A DNA stretch of 49,008 nt from NCBI GenBank assembly GCA_039030125.1, contig JBCCEV010000004.1, positions 1 through 49,008 of the forward strand. The letters are read 5' to 3'. This document shows positions 25,642-34,789 of the stretch, piece after piece. This stretch comes from JBCCEV01 sp039030125 (GTDB lineage Bacteria; Pseudomonadota; Gammaproteobacteria; Ga0077536). The notes under the pieces were generated by a model, which did no database searches, had not been told where the DNA came from, and worked only from the letters and a program-made list of their open reading frames with translations. How positions within the stretch are numbered: the stretch's first letter is position 1; every line of letters starts with the position of its first letter. Position numbers and translations under genes: made by a program.

Positions 25642-26321
25642 GATGACAGCACCCACTTGAGGTCGCGCTCGGAAAAAGCGCTGGCATCACAAGCATTATG
25701 GCCAATTCTGGCAATCATAGGCGCTTCGATATGTGTTCTTAACGTGGTGATGATGTCATCTTTCACCTGCGTGTCGGGCTCTATCTCATTAGCGACCCAA
25801 CCGCGCAATTCCAGCCCGTCATCACCGATCGCGCTTGCGCTCAACAGGGCGTGATTGATGCACCCGAGTTTCACGCCGACCACCAGCAAGACGGGCAATC
25901 CCAAGCGCCGCGGCAACTCAGCGAGGAAGTCACCCTCGTTAAGTGGTATTCGCCAACCTCCGACACCTTCGACAATCACGTGCTCACAGCGCTCCGCCAG
26001 CCTCGTATAGGCTTCACCGATAACCTCGACATCGATCGCATTACCCGTTTGTGCTGCTGCAATGTGCGGCGCGATGGGCGGTTCGAACATGAATTGATTG
26101 ACCCACTGCTCGGTCTCCGGTGCGGCGCCAGCACGGCCGTTCGCCGCTAAAATGCGCTCGACGTCTTCATTTTCGAGGACGCCGTCGCGTCGTTGCGAGC
26201 CGCTCGCGATCGGTTTCATTCCAAGCACATCAAGACCGCTCTGTGAAGCTGCGTTTATTAAGGCGCAGGCGACCGCGGTCTTCCCGCATTCGGTGTCGGT
26301 GCCGCTGATAAAGATCCCCAT
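25638..26321 (-). CDS. bioD: Dethiobiotin synthetase
   Basis: BioD closes the ureido ring of dethiobiotin using ATP and CO2. The 227-residue protein begins MGIFISGTDTECGKT, with the P-loop at 7-15, and contains VEGVGGWRIPL. It starts at 26321, where the bioC stop and its ATG overlap by one base (TAATG). A longer upstream frame overlaps bioC and lacks family features. Confidence 0.95.
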   Translation of the reverse strand: MGIFISGTDTECGKTAVACALINAASQSGLDVLGMKPIASGSQRRDGVLENEDVERILAANGRAGAAPETEQWVNQFMFEPPIAPHIAAAQTGNAIDVEVIGEAYTRLAERCEHVIVEGVGGWRIPLNEGDFLAELPRRLGLPVLLVVGVKLGCINHALLSASAIGDDGLELRGWVANEIEPDTQVKDDIITTLRTHIEAPMIARIGHNACDASAFSERDLKWVLSS

Positions 26322-27181
26322 TAACGCCGTCCTAACGCACTTATCGGAAAAGTCGCCTCTTGAGGCTGCGCGGCCGGCGTTCTGCCCGCCCACGCATGAG
26401 CGAAAATTAACTCGTAAGTTGCCGGGAGGCGGCCGGCCTGCCGATAGGTTTCATAAGCAGTCATGAATTCACGAAATCGTCCTTTACCGCCCAGCCCGGC
26501 GTTGACTGGCGCGGCATTGGCACCGATCCCCTTGAGGTCTCGAAGTAAGTCTTTAACTGTTGCATAGCGTACGTCTAGGGTCTCGCTTTCGATCACCGGA
26601 TTGGCGAACCCCGCGTGGACTAAAGCATCGCCAACATCATGCATATCGACGAACCTCATGATGGGCTCGCTGCCCGTGCCACGTAACCAGGCGTCGCGCA
26701 ATTCGTGGAGGGTTTGCGGGCCGAGCGTCGAGAACACGATTAGACCGTCCTTGCGAAGCACCCGCCTGACTTCTTTGAAGGTTGCGGTTAAATCGGCGCA
26801 CCACTGAAAGGCGAGGTTCGAGAAAACGAGATCGACACTCGCGTCGGCGAAGGGCAAGGCTTCGAAATCGGCGCATACGAAACGGTACTTCGGAAACCAG
26901 CGTCGATCGCTGCGCCGTGCGTTTAGCAGCATCCCCAAAGCAATATCAAGCTGGATACTTTGCGCCTTGGGATACCGTTTTTTTATGGTCCGCGTAAAAC
27001 GGCCGGTTCCCGAGCCGAGATCAATTAAGGCGCTGGGCTCAAGGCTGAAAAGCTTGAAGCGTTCGAGTAAACGCGCCCCTGTTTCGCGTTGAACGAAATC
27101 GTGTTCATCATAGTGATCCGCTGCACGGGTAAACGAACGGGCGACGGCAAGCTTGTCGATCGGAGTGTTCACAAGCGTCAC
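26321..27181 (-). CDS. bioC: Malonyl-ACP O-methyltransferase
   Basis: BioC methylates malonyl-ACP to disguise it as a fatty-acid primer and so starts pimeloyl synthesis for biotin. The 286-residue SAM-dependent enzyme shows DLGSGTGRFT, VDLVFSNLAFQW and LSTLGPQTLHELRDAW-like segments typical of BioC. It starts with GTG directly after the bioF stop, without any gap. bioH, which usually releases the pimeloyl group, is not nearby. Confidence 0.93.
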   Translation of the reverse strand: MTLVNTPIDKLAVARSFTRAADHYDEHDFVQRETGARLLERFKLFSLEPSALIDLGSGTGRFTRTIKKRYPKAQSIQLDIALGMLLNARRSDRRWFPKYRFVCADFEALPFADASVDLVFSNLAFQWCADLTATFKEVRRVLRKDGLIVFSTLGPQTLHELRDAWLRGTGSEPIMRFVDMHDVGDALVHAGFANPVIESETLDVRYATVKDLLRDLKGIGANAAPVNAGLGGKGRFREFMTAYETYRQAGRLPATYELIFAHAWAGRTPAAQPQEATFPISALGRR

Positions 27182-28327
27182 CTAAAGGCAGCGCGCCAGA
27201 CTCATAACCAAACCATGAATATCTTCTTCGCCATGCCCAGCGTTAATCGAGATCCGGAGCCTGGCCGTGCCAACCGGTACCGTCGGTGGGCGGATAGCCC
27301 GCACATAGAAACCGTCCTCTCGGAGTTTCGATGCGGCCACCAGCGCTTGGTGATCGTCGCCGATCAAGATGGGTTGGATCGGTGTTTCACTGGGCATCAC
27401 GGCAATGTTCTCGGCGGCGCAAAGCTCACGAAAGCGGGCGATGTTTGCAAAAAGCCGTCGATGGATTTCTGGGGCGCTGCCCAACAAGCATAACGCCTCG
27501 TTCGCCGCTAGCGCGCAAATTGCCGGAAGCGCGGTGTCGTAGATGAAGGTCCGCGAAAATTGAATGAGGTAATCAATCACCTCGCGGCTGCCAAGCACGG
27601 CGGCGCCAGCCGAGCCGATGGCCTTGCCAAAGGTCACCATGAGCACAATATGTTTTTCGGGCACGACGCCGCTTGCGTGCAAGGTGCCTCGTCCACCGCC
27701 GAGGACACCGAAACCATGAGCATCGTCGGCGTACATATACGCGTCGTTTGCCGTGCACAAATCATTCAGCTTTCCCAAGGGCGCCGCGTCGCCGTCCATG
27801 CTGAACACGGCATCCGTAACGCACCAGTGACCGCGGTTGTCGGGAGAGTGCTCAATCGTTGGGAGGGATCCGTGAGCGTAGCGGGTTGCGCGGGCGCGAG
27901 TCGCACGCACGGCATCGATCAAGGATGCATGATTGAGCTTATCGTGAAACACGTGGTCGTGTCGGGAAATCAGCGCCTGCAGCGCGCCGAGGTTTGCCAG
28001 GTAACCGGAAGAGTAAGTAAGCGCGGCCTCAAAGCCGCAATAGCTCGCCAAACGATCTTCAAGTTCTAGGTGGGTATCGCTGCGGCCCGATAGTAATGGC
28101 GAGGCGCCGGCACCGAAACCGTGGGTCGAAAAGGAATCACTGAGCTTTGCGATCAAGCGCTGATCATTTGCCAACGACAGGTAGTCGTTGCTGCAAAAGT
28201 TGATCAACGTGCGCTGATCGATTGCAATCCTAGGTCCTTGCGCGCTCGTGCGGTGTTCAAGATCGCGGCGTAGGTCTCTGACACTGGCTGCATCGAGTTT
28301 CGCGCGCAACCGTGACGCGATGGCCAT
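27182..28327 (-). CDS. bioF: 8-amino-7-oxononanoate synthase
   Basis: BioF condenses pimeloyl-ACP with alanine in a PLP-dependent reaction. The 381-residue protein has the cofactor motif DDAHGFG (201-207) and the Schiff-base lysine Lys235 in TFGKA. It lies directly against bioB and bioC with no spacer in either direction. Confidence 0.95.
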   Translation of the reverse strand: MAIASRLRAKLDAASVRDLRRDLEHRTSAQGPRIAIDQRTLINFCSNDYLSLANDQRLIAKLSDSFSTHGFGAGASPLLSGRSDTHLELEDRLASYCGFEAALTYSSGYLANLGALQALISRHDHVFHDKLNHASLIDAVRATRARATRYAHGSLPTIEHSPDNRGHWCVTDAVFSMDGDAAPLGKLNDLCTANDAYMYADDAHGFGVLGGGRGTLHASGVVPEKHIVLMVTFGKAIGSAGAAVLGSREVIDYLIQFSRTFIYDTALPAICALAANEALCLLGSAPEIHRRLFANIARFRELCAAENIAVMPSETPIQPILIGDDHQALVAASKLREDGFYVRAIRPPTVPVGTARLRISINAGHGEEDIHGLVMSLARCL

Positions 28328-29323
28328 TTAATTATCGTGAGAAGCCGCCGAGGGTGTGATCCCCAGGCGCTCGAAAAGATCGCGGTCCGCGCTAGATATT
28401 GGGTTGTCGGTGGTTAATAGCTGCTCGCCATAGAAAATCGAATTCGCGCCCGCCACAAAACACAAGGCCTGCATTTCATCGGTCATCGATGTGCGGCCTG
28501 CTGAGAGGCGCACATGGGATTTAGGCATTACGATCCGGGCGGTGGCTATCGTGCGGACAAACTCGATTGGGTCGACGTCTTGGTTATCGGCCATCGGTGT
28601 ACCGGCGACCTTGACCAGCATGTTGATCGGTACTGATTCTGGATGCGCGGGCATTGATGCCAACTGGGTTAGCAAGCCGACACGGTCGTCCGCGGATTCG
28701 CCGAGGCCCACGATGCCGCCGCAGCACACTTTCATACCTGCCTCGCGGACGTTATCGAGCGTGTCAAGACGTTGTTGATAGGTGCGCGTGGTGATGACGT
28801 TACCGTAGTATTCGGGCGAGGTGTCCAGGTTGTGGTTGTAATAGTCGACACCAGAATCACGTAGGCGCTCGGCCTGATGCTCTTCGAGCATTCCAAGGGT
28901 CACGCACACCTCCATCCCGAGGTCGCGAACGGCCTCGACGAGCGGGGTCACTTTATCGATATCGCGATCTTTTGGTGACCGCCAGGCTGCACCCATACAA
29001 AACCGTGTCGCGCCGGCAGCTTTGGCGGCCTGCGCCGCGCCTAAGACGGTTTCGCGATCCATCAGAGCGTCGGCATCAAGGCCCGTTTTGAAGCGCACGC
29101 TTTGCGGACAGTAGCCGCAATCCTCAGGGCAGCCTCCGGTCTTGATGTTTAGCAAGGTGCTTAGTTGCACTTCATTCGGATCGAAATATTCGCGATGAAC
29201 ACTCTGGGCCTGGAACATAAGGTCCGAAAACGGTTGGTGGTAGATGGCCGCCACCGCCTCCCGGCTCCAACTGGAATGAGGCTGAAAGCTTGGCGGCAAA
29301 ATCGTTGTGTTGGGCGCGTTCAT
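28328..29323 (-). CDS. bioB: Biotin synthase
   Basis: BioB is a radical-SAM enzyme inserting sulfur into dethiobiotin. The cluster motif uses Cys65, Cys69 and Cys72 (CPEDCGYC); later segments YYNHNLDTS, GIVGLGE and RLSAGR are characteristic. Length 331. A GAGGA ribosome site precedes the ATG. It heads the bioBFCD order. I see no BirA-type operator palindrome in the 78-base gap to comF. Confidence 0.97.
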   Translation of the reverse strand: MNAPNTTILPPSFQPHSSWSREAVAAIYHQPFSDLMFQAQSVHREYFDPNEVQLSTLLNIKTGGCPEDCGYCPQSVRFKTGLDADALMDRETVLGAAQAAKAAGATRFCMGAAWRSPKDRDIDKVTPLVEAVRDLGMEVCVTLGMLEEHQAERLRDSGVDYYNHNLDTSPEYYGNVITTRTYQQRLDTLDNVREAGMKVCCGGIVGLGESADDRVGLLTQLASMPAHPESVPINMLVKVAGTPMADNQDVDPIEFVRTIATARIVMPKSHVRLSAGRTSMTDEMQALCFVAGANSIFYGEQLLTTDNPISSADRDLFERLGITPSAASHDN

Positions 29324-29401
29324 CGGTATCGGTCCTCAGGCGTGATCTTGATGAGAAGACTTGGTAGCTTGGCTCCTTGAGGCAACGCATGGAGGCACTG
29401 C

Positions 29402-30040
29402 ATGTCAACGTTATGTTATTTGAAAAAGCTGTACAAGCAGCGGTCTATCGATTGCGTATTGTGCGGTGGCTTGGCGACCACATTTTTGTGTGCTGCTTGC
29501 GCCGGATCGCTCCCTCGCCCCAAAGCTCGGCAGCTCGCTTTGATTAAGCACGTCGCCGTGCTCTATCCATACTGCTATCCGTTAACGAGCGTGATCCAGC
29601 AGATGAAGTATCGCGGTGAATTCGGATTGGCACGCAATTTCGGCATGCTCCTTGGTGAACAATGCGCAACGCAGTGGCCGTCAACGGCGCAGTTGGTTCC
29701 AGTTCCGAGCGGCCGCGTGCGACTGTTGACGCGTGGTTTCAATCAGGCTTTTGAGATCGCGCTTGGGATCCAAAGAATCAGCCAAGCACCAATCGAAAAT
29801 ACAATGCTACGGCGTCGCTCGCGACGGCCACGGCAGTCCACGCTGTCTAGGCAGGCACGCCTCGCGAATGCAAGGAACTTATATTATGTTAAATCGAACC
29901 TCGATGAGGGGCATCGAACGCCCTTGGTCTTAGTGGACGACGTCACGACCACCGGAGCATCGTTATGCGCGGCCGCGCGGGTGCTCAAAGACGCGGGGTT
30001 TAGCGAGATTTACGCCGCCTGCGTTGCCTCTGCAGATTAG
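29402..30040 (+). CDS. comF: ComF family phosphoribosyltransferase-like protein
   Basis: This 212-residue protein has an N-terminal four-cysteine zinc finger (Cys18, Cys21, Cys30, Cys33) and the PRPP-binding motif VLVDDVTTTGAS near 176-187. ComF/GntX proteins are linked to DNA uptake or nutritional use of DNA in some bacteria. It is divergent from bioB, a common gammaproteobacterial pairing. Its stop overlaps the convergent gyrB stop by 4 nt. Confidence 0.93.
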   Translation: MSTLCYLKKLYKQRSIDCVLCGGLATTFLCAACAGSLPRPKARQLALIKHVAVLYPYCYPLTSVIQQMKYRGEFGLARNFGMLLGEQCATQWPSTAQLVPVPSGRVRLLTRGFNQAFEIALGIQRISQAPIENTMLRRRSRRPRQSTLSRQARLANARNLYYVKSNLDEGHRTPLVLVDDVTTTGASLCAAARVLKDAGFSEIYAACVASAD

Positions 30041-32433
30041 GTGTCGAGATTGGTGACGCTCATCGCGTGACGTTCAATAAATTCGCGGCGAGGTTCAACC
30101 TGATCTCCCATTAGCGTTGAGAAAATCTGATCGGCAGAAATCGCGTCTTCAATCCTAACCTGCACGAGGTTCCGGGTTTCGCTATCCATCGTGGTGTCCC
30201 ACAGTTGCTCCGGATTCATCTCACCAAGGCCCTTATAGCGCTGAATATTCAGTCCTTTCGTAACCTCTTTCATCAATTGCTCGAACGCTTCGGTGAAGGT
30301 GTTAATACTCGTGCGGTGCTCGCCCCGGGTTAGAACTGAGCCCGGTGCCAGCGGATCATCAAATAACGCGCCGAGGCGCACGAGATGTTCGTATTCAGTG
30401 CGGGCAAAGAACTCCCGGCCCAATTCAACGCGTTGCGTGCTGCCATTGACGACAAACTCGGCGCTGATCATCCAATGATTGTCCTCGTTATTCTCCACTT
30501 GGACGGTGACGGTCGTGTCTGCCTCCACCAATTCAGTCAACCGGTTTTTGAGAACATCGACAAAGGCTTGTCGAGCCTCAGATCCGGCATCGGTAAGTGG
30601 CGCCGGTGTCGGCGACCGCCGTAGTGCTTTGAGGATGGTGATCGGGTAACGCTGTCCAAGTCGCCGTTCGATCCGGGTCAAGGTCAGAAATTCCCGACCC
30701 AGTTCTTTTAGTCGATCCGCATCGAGTTTGTCGTTCGCGAGCTCGATTGCCGCGCCATCCAGCGCCATTTCCATCAGGTACTCATCGAACGCCAATTCAT
30801 CTTTGATGTAGCGCTCACTCTTTCCCCGTTTAACTTTGAAAAGGGGCGGTTGAGCGATGTAAACATGGCCTCGATTGATCAGTTCAGGCATTTGACGATA
30901 GAAAAAAGTGAGGAGCAGCGTGCGAATATGAGATCCGTCGACATCTGCGTCCGTCATGATGATGATGCGGTGATACCGTAACTCATCGGGGTTGTATTCC
31001 TCCGTTCCGATCCCGCAGCCCAGTGCTGTGATCAGCGTGCCAACCTCGGAGGATGCCAGCATTTTGTCAAATCGCGCTTTCTCAACGTTGAGGATTTTGC
31101 CCTTGAGCGGCAGAACGGCCTGATTCTTGCGGTCGCGGCCCTGCTTGGCCGATCCGCCTGCCGAATCGCCCTCGACAATGAATAACTCAGATTTCGCGGG
31201 GTCTTTCTCTTGGCAATCGGCAAGCTTGCCGGGCAACCCGGCAATGTCCAGCGCCGTTTTACGGCGAGTTAACTCGCGTGCCTTGCGAGCCGCCTCCCGC
31301 GCTCGCGCGGCATCAACGATCTTGGCCAAAATTGATTTTGTTTCTTGAGGATTTTCTAGAAGAAAATTATGCAAGTGTTCGCTAATTATGGAGTCTACGA
31401 TCCCCTTTACTTCGCTCGATACAAGCTTGTCTTTGGTTTGCGAGGAAAACTTGGGATCCGGCACTTTGACCGACAGGACCGCGGTCAACCCTTCGCGAAC
31501 ATCCTCGCCTGCGATTGCGACCTTATTCTTTGCCGCTAATCCTTCGCGCTCTAAATATTGATTAAGCGTTCGTGTCAGCGCCGCGCGAAATCCCGCTAAA
31601 TGAGTCCCACCATCACGTTGCGGGATATTGTTGGTGTAGCAGAAGATATTTTCCTGGTAGGCATCATTCCATTGCATCGCAGCTTCGACGCGGATTTCGT
31701 TGCGCTCGTCGGCCAGATGAATAACGGTACCGTGAAGCGAATTCTTCGTCTGATTAAGATGGCTCACAAAAGCTGCGATACCACCTTTATATTCAAATAC
31801 ATCGTCACGTTCCGTGCGTTCATCGACCAATTTGATTCGCAAACCGGAGTTGAGAAAAGAGAGTTCTCGAAGACGCGTCGCAAGGATGTCGTAATTGAAT
31901 TCGGTAATGGAAAAAACATCTGGATCGGGCTGAAACCAGACCTCGGTCCCGCTATCTTTAGCCTCCCCCAGTGTTTTCAACGGTCCGGTCGCGGCCCCGA
32001 AAGCGTACCCTTGACCCCATAGCTGTCCGTCTCGGCGCACTCTCAATCGCAGTTCGCTCGATAACGCGTTCACAACAGACACGCCCACCCCGTGTAGCCC
32101 ACCTGATACTTTGTAGGAGTTGTCATCAAATTTCCCGCCCGCGTGGAGCGTGGTCATGATCACCTCGGCCGCTGATCGATTTTCTTCCTCGTGCGTATCG
32201 ACAGGGATCCCGCGGCCATCATCGCAGACCGATATGGCGTTTTCAGAGTGAATGGTGACAACGATTTCTGAACAATGCCCGGCCAACGCTTCATCGACCG
32301 AGTTATCGACAACCTCAAATACCAAGTGATGTAGCCCGGTGCCGTCATCCGTGTCGCCGATATACATCCCTGGCCGTTTTCGGACAGCCTCTAAGCCTTT
32401 AAGGACCTTGATATTGCTGGAATCGTAACTCAT
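30037..32433 (-). CDS. gyrB: DNA gyrase subunit B
   Basis: GyrB supplies the ATPase and part of the DNA-cutting site for negative supercoiling. The 798-residue protein shows the GHKL ATPase motifs (VVDNSVDEA, DDGRGIP, GLHGVGVSVVNAL), the TOPRIM EGDSAGGSA and DADVDGSHI motifs, and the C-terminal QRYKGLGEMNPEQLW. AAGGA precedes the ATG. It ends the dnaA-dnaN-recF-gyrB cluster. Confidence 0.98.
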   Translation of the reverse strand: MSYDSSNIKVLKGLEAVRKRPGMYIGDTDDGTGLHHLVFEVVDNSVDEALAGHCSEIVVTIHSENAISVCDDGRGIPVDTHEEENRSAAEVIMTTLHAGGKFDDNSYKVSGGLHGVGVSVVNALSSELRLRVRRDGQLWGQGYAFGAATGPLKTLGEAKDSGTEVWFQPDPDVFSITEFNYDILATRLRELSFLNSGLRIKLVDERTERDDVFEYKGGIAAFVSHLNQTKNSLHGTVIHLADERNEIRVEAAMQWNDAYQENIFCYTNNIPQRDGGTHLAGFRAALTRTLNQYLEREGLAAKNKVAIAGEDVREGLTAVLSVKVPDPKFSSQTKDKLVSSEVKGIVDSIISEHLHNFLLENPQETKSILAKIVDAARAREAARKARELTRRKTALDIAGLPGKLADCQEKDPAKSELFIVEGDSAGGSAKQGRDRKNQAVLPLKGKILNVEKARFDKMLASSEVGTLITALGCGIGTEEYNPDELRYHRIIIMTDADVDGSHIRTLLLTFFYRQMPELINRGHVYIAQPPLFKVKRGKSERYIKDELAFDEYLMEMALDGAAIELANDKLDADRLKELGREFLTLTRIERRLGQRYPITILKALRRSPTPAPLTDAGSEARQAFVDVLKNRLTELVEADTTVTVQVENNEDNHWMISAEFVVNGSTQRVELGREFFARTEYEHLVRLGALFDDPLAPGSVLTRGEHRTSINTFTEAFEQLMKEVTKGLNIQRYKGLGEMNPEQLWDTTMDSETRNLVQVRIEDAISADQIFSTLMGDQVEPRREFIERHAMSVTNLDT

Positions 32434-32443
32434 GTATTAATCC

Positions 32444-33517
32444 TTAGTGGGAAACCACATCGCCATGTTCCACGTGGAACATCTGCCGAATGCCATTGTT
32501 GGCGACACTTAGGCTATCTGAACGAATCGCAGTTAAAACCGTCTGGCAACCCAACGTTGCAATTAACTGAAGCGTTTTGGAGATGTTCCCAGAATCGAGT
32601 TCAGACGCTAAGTCGTCGACTAAGAAAACCGGCCGCTCGTCAGTGTTTTCGATGATGAATGCCGCTTGCGCGCATTTTACCGCGACTGCTGCCACTTTGG
32701 CTTGTCCTCGTGACAATTTTGTCTTGCCGCCGTGCTCATCACTCTCAAAAGTGATATCGGCTCGATGCGGCCCAACTCGGGTATGGCCTCGTGCACAATC
32801 CTCTCTCCAACTGTCCTTCAAACGCGTGGCCAAATTATCGTCTTCGCGCCAACCCTGCCTGAACTTAACCGCAATTTTGCCGTAGGTTTCGCTTAAAGGC
32901 GCCGTTTTCAGGTATTGGCTTAAAAAATCGATAAAGCGAAACCGCGCGGTATTAATTTGCGCTGCATAGTCCAATAGCTGCTCATCCCAGTAAATTGCCT
33001 CTGAGTAGGGACGATTCTCCCGTAACAGCGCGTTGCGCGCCCGTAACGCCTGATGAAATCCTCGCCACCAAGCCAAATAACTGTGTTCCACGTGGAACAT
33101 CGTGCGATCGAGCAAGTTTCTCCTGACCGCTGGAACCGAGCTCACAAGCTGGTAGCTCTGGGCGTGCAACACCACCAATGGGCAGTGCTTTGCAATCTCT
33201 GAACTTGCATTAACGTCGCGCTGATCGATCGAAATATCGGTGCTTTTGAGGGTTTTGGAGATGGCAACGTGAAAATGCTCGCCTTGGTCCCTAATCATCA
33301 TGGCGCGTATTCCCAAACCCTGCGCGCCTCTGTGTATGAGGTCCGCCGCCGCATTGGTGTGAAAAGATTTGCCTGAGCAGGCAATCGCCGCCCCTTCTAA
33401 AAGGCTCGTTTTGCCGCTGCCATTAGGGCCAACGATTAATGACATCCCATCATCGAGGGATAATTCGGCAAAGCTGATACGGCGCGTATTCGCAATACCC
33501 AAACGACCGATATGCAT
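32444..33517 (-). CDS. recF: DNA repair protein RecF, carrying two parS sites
   Basis: RecF helps load RecA at gaps in DNA. The 357-residue protein has Walker A GPNGSGKT (30-37), the signature LSRGQAKV and Walker B-like FLVDDLASELD. Two identical peptides, MFHVEH at about 140 and again about 346, are encoded by perfect parS palindromes, so the DNA site constrains the protein. It lies between dnaN (8 bases) and gyrB (10 bases). Confidence 0.95.
   Translation of the reverse strand: MHIGRLGIANTRRISFAELSLDDGMSLIVGPNGSGKTSLLEGAAIACSGKSFHTNAAADLIHRGAQGLGIRAMMIRDQGEHFHVAISKTLKSTDISIDQRDVNASSEIAKHCPLVVLHAQSYQLVSSVPAVRRNLLDRTMFHVEHSYLAWWRGFHQALRARNALLRENRPYSEAIYWDEQLLDYAAQINTARFRFIDFLSQYLKTAPLSETYGKIAVKFRQGWREDDNLATRLKDSWREDCARGHTRVGPHRADITFESDEHGGKTKLSRGQAKVAAVAVKCAQAAFIIENTDERPVFLVDDLASELDSGNISKTLQLIATLGCQTVLTAIRSDSLSVANNGIRQMFHVEHGDVVSH
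32466..32481. other. parS centromere-like site 1
   Basis: TGTTCCACGTGGAACA is a perfect 16-bp palindrome identical to the parS consensus of Pseudomonas-type ParB. ParB binds it to organise the origin region for segregation. It lies inside the last codons of recF, read as MFHVEH. Confidence 0.92.
33084..33099. other. parS centromere-like site 2
   Basis: A second, identical perfect 16-bp palindrome TGTTCCACGTGGAACA, about 600 bases from the first, also inside recF and also read as MFHVEH. Two copies within 2.5 kb of the putative origin make chance very unlikely. parA and parB are not in the window. Confidence 0.92.
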
Positions 33518-33525
33518 TGCTTCAA

Positions 33526-34632
33526 TTAGAGCCTCATCGGCATTACGACATAGCGCGAATTCGCTTCTTCTCCCTCATCTATCAAGCAACTGCTATTCGA
33601 ATCGGCAAACAGCAGGCGGACCTGCTCGGCATTCAAAGCGGACAAAACATCCAATAAGTAGGAAACATTGAAGCCAATCTCGAGCTCATCGCCTTCATAA
33701 TCGACCTCCATTTCTTCCTGCGCTTCCTCTTGCTCTGGGTTGTGGGCCATCGCTTTAAGAACCCCGCTTGCAAGGGCAATCCGGATACCGCGAAATTTTT
33801 CGTTCGATAATATCGATGCCCGGTTTAGCCCCGACTTCACAAGCTCACGGTCGGCAAGGACTAATTTATCGCAATTTTTTGGGATCACCCGGTCGTAATC
33901 TGGGAACCGCCCGTCGACCAGCTTGGTCACCAAAGTCTGGCTACCACAGACAACTTTCAAGTGATTATCGCCGACCGAGAGCTGCGCTTTTTCAGGCCCC
34001 GCCGCCATCATTCTGCCGATCTCCAAAACCCCCTTCCGCGGCACGATCACCTGCAAGGATTCGCTGAAAGGTTCCGCAACGGTAACTTCCGACATCGCGA
34101 GCCGATGACCATCGGTGGCGACGGCTTTCAAGTTCGTCCCATCAAGATCCAGCAGAAGCCCGTTCAGGTAATAGCGCACATCCTGATGTGCCATCGAGAA
34201 TTGGGTTGCCTCAAGAACCCCTTTTAGAACCCCAGTGTCGATATCCACCTCGATCCGGGTAGGGAAATCGCCAATCGTCGGGAATTCCCCTGCCGGCAGG
34301 GTCGCTAAAGAAAATCGGCTGCGGCCAGAGCGCAACTTTAAGCGGTTCTCCTCAAGGGAAATGTCCACCGATGATTCATTCGGTAGCGCGCGACAAATAT
34401 CAAAAAGCTTGCGGGCAGGCACAGCGACGGCGCCGTCGACGGTTTCGCTGCCTTCGCATAGCGATATCACCTCGACTTCCATGTCGGTGCCGGTAATTTG
34501 TAATTGCTTGCCTTCTACCGCTAGCAACACGTTACTCAAAATAGGCAATGCGTGCCGTCTTTCAACCACGTTATTTGCAGCTTGAAGCCCAGGTAATAGA
34601 TCTTCTCTAGATATCTTTAATCTCATTGTCAT
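33526..34632 (-). CDS. dnaN: DNA polymerase III sliding clamp
   Basis: DnaN is the ring-shaped processivity clamp. The 368-residue protein contains the family segments RHALPILSNVLL, ATDGHRLA and the C-terminal YVVMPMRL. It may start at this ATG or at the one two codons downstream (MRLKIS). It begins at the edge of the putative origin. Confidence 0.97.
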   Translation of the reverse strand: MTMRLKISREDLLPGLQAANNVVERRHALPILSNVLLAVEGKQLQITGTDMEVEVISLCEGSETVDGAVAVPARKLFDICRALPNESSVDISLEENRLKLRSGRSRFSLATLPAGEFPTIGDFPTRIEVDIDTGVLKGVLEATQFSMAHQDVRYYLNGLLLDLDGTNLKAVATDGHRLAMSEVTVAEPFSESLQVIVPRKGVLEIGRMMAAGPEKAQLSVGDNHLKVVCGSQTLVTKLVDGRFPDYDRVIPKNCDKLVLADRELVKSGLNRASILSNEKFRGIRIALASGVLKAMAHNPEQEEAQEEMEVDYEGDELEIGFNVSYLLDVLSALNAEQVRLLFADSNSSCLIDEGEEANSRYVVMPMRL

Positions 34633-34789
34633 TATTACTAGCGTGCAGTTTAGTGGGGATAACTTAATTTGCCTTTTTTTTCAATCGCTTAAGTTGTCTT
34701 TTTGCGTTTGTAAGCCTGAGCTAACCGTGAAGTCTTTGTGGATAACTTTTACGCCCAGAGAAGCACACGAGTTATCCACAGCTCATTGA
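34633..34789. other. oriC: Candidate replication origin (dnaN-dnaA intergenic region)
   Basis: The 157-base gap holds three DnaA boxes: TGGGGATAA at 34654-34662 (one mismatch), TGTGGATAA at 34737-34745 and TTATCCACA at 34772-34780 (both perfect). Between about 34658 and 34710 it is rich in A and T (for example AACTTAATTTGCC then a T-run), as expected for unwinding. A further perfect box lies on the other side of dnaA. Which gap is the working origin cannot be decided here. Confidence 0.65.

Noticed and set aside
29324..29401. A BirA-type operator before bioB
   Set aside because: I found no TTGTAAAC-like palindrome in the bioB-comF gap.
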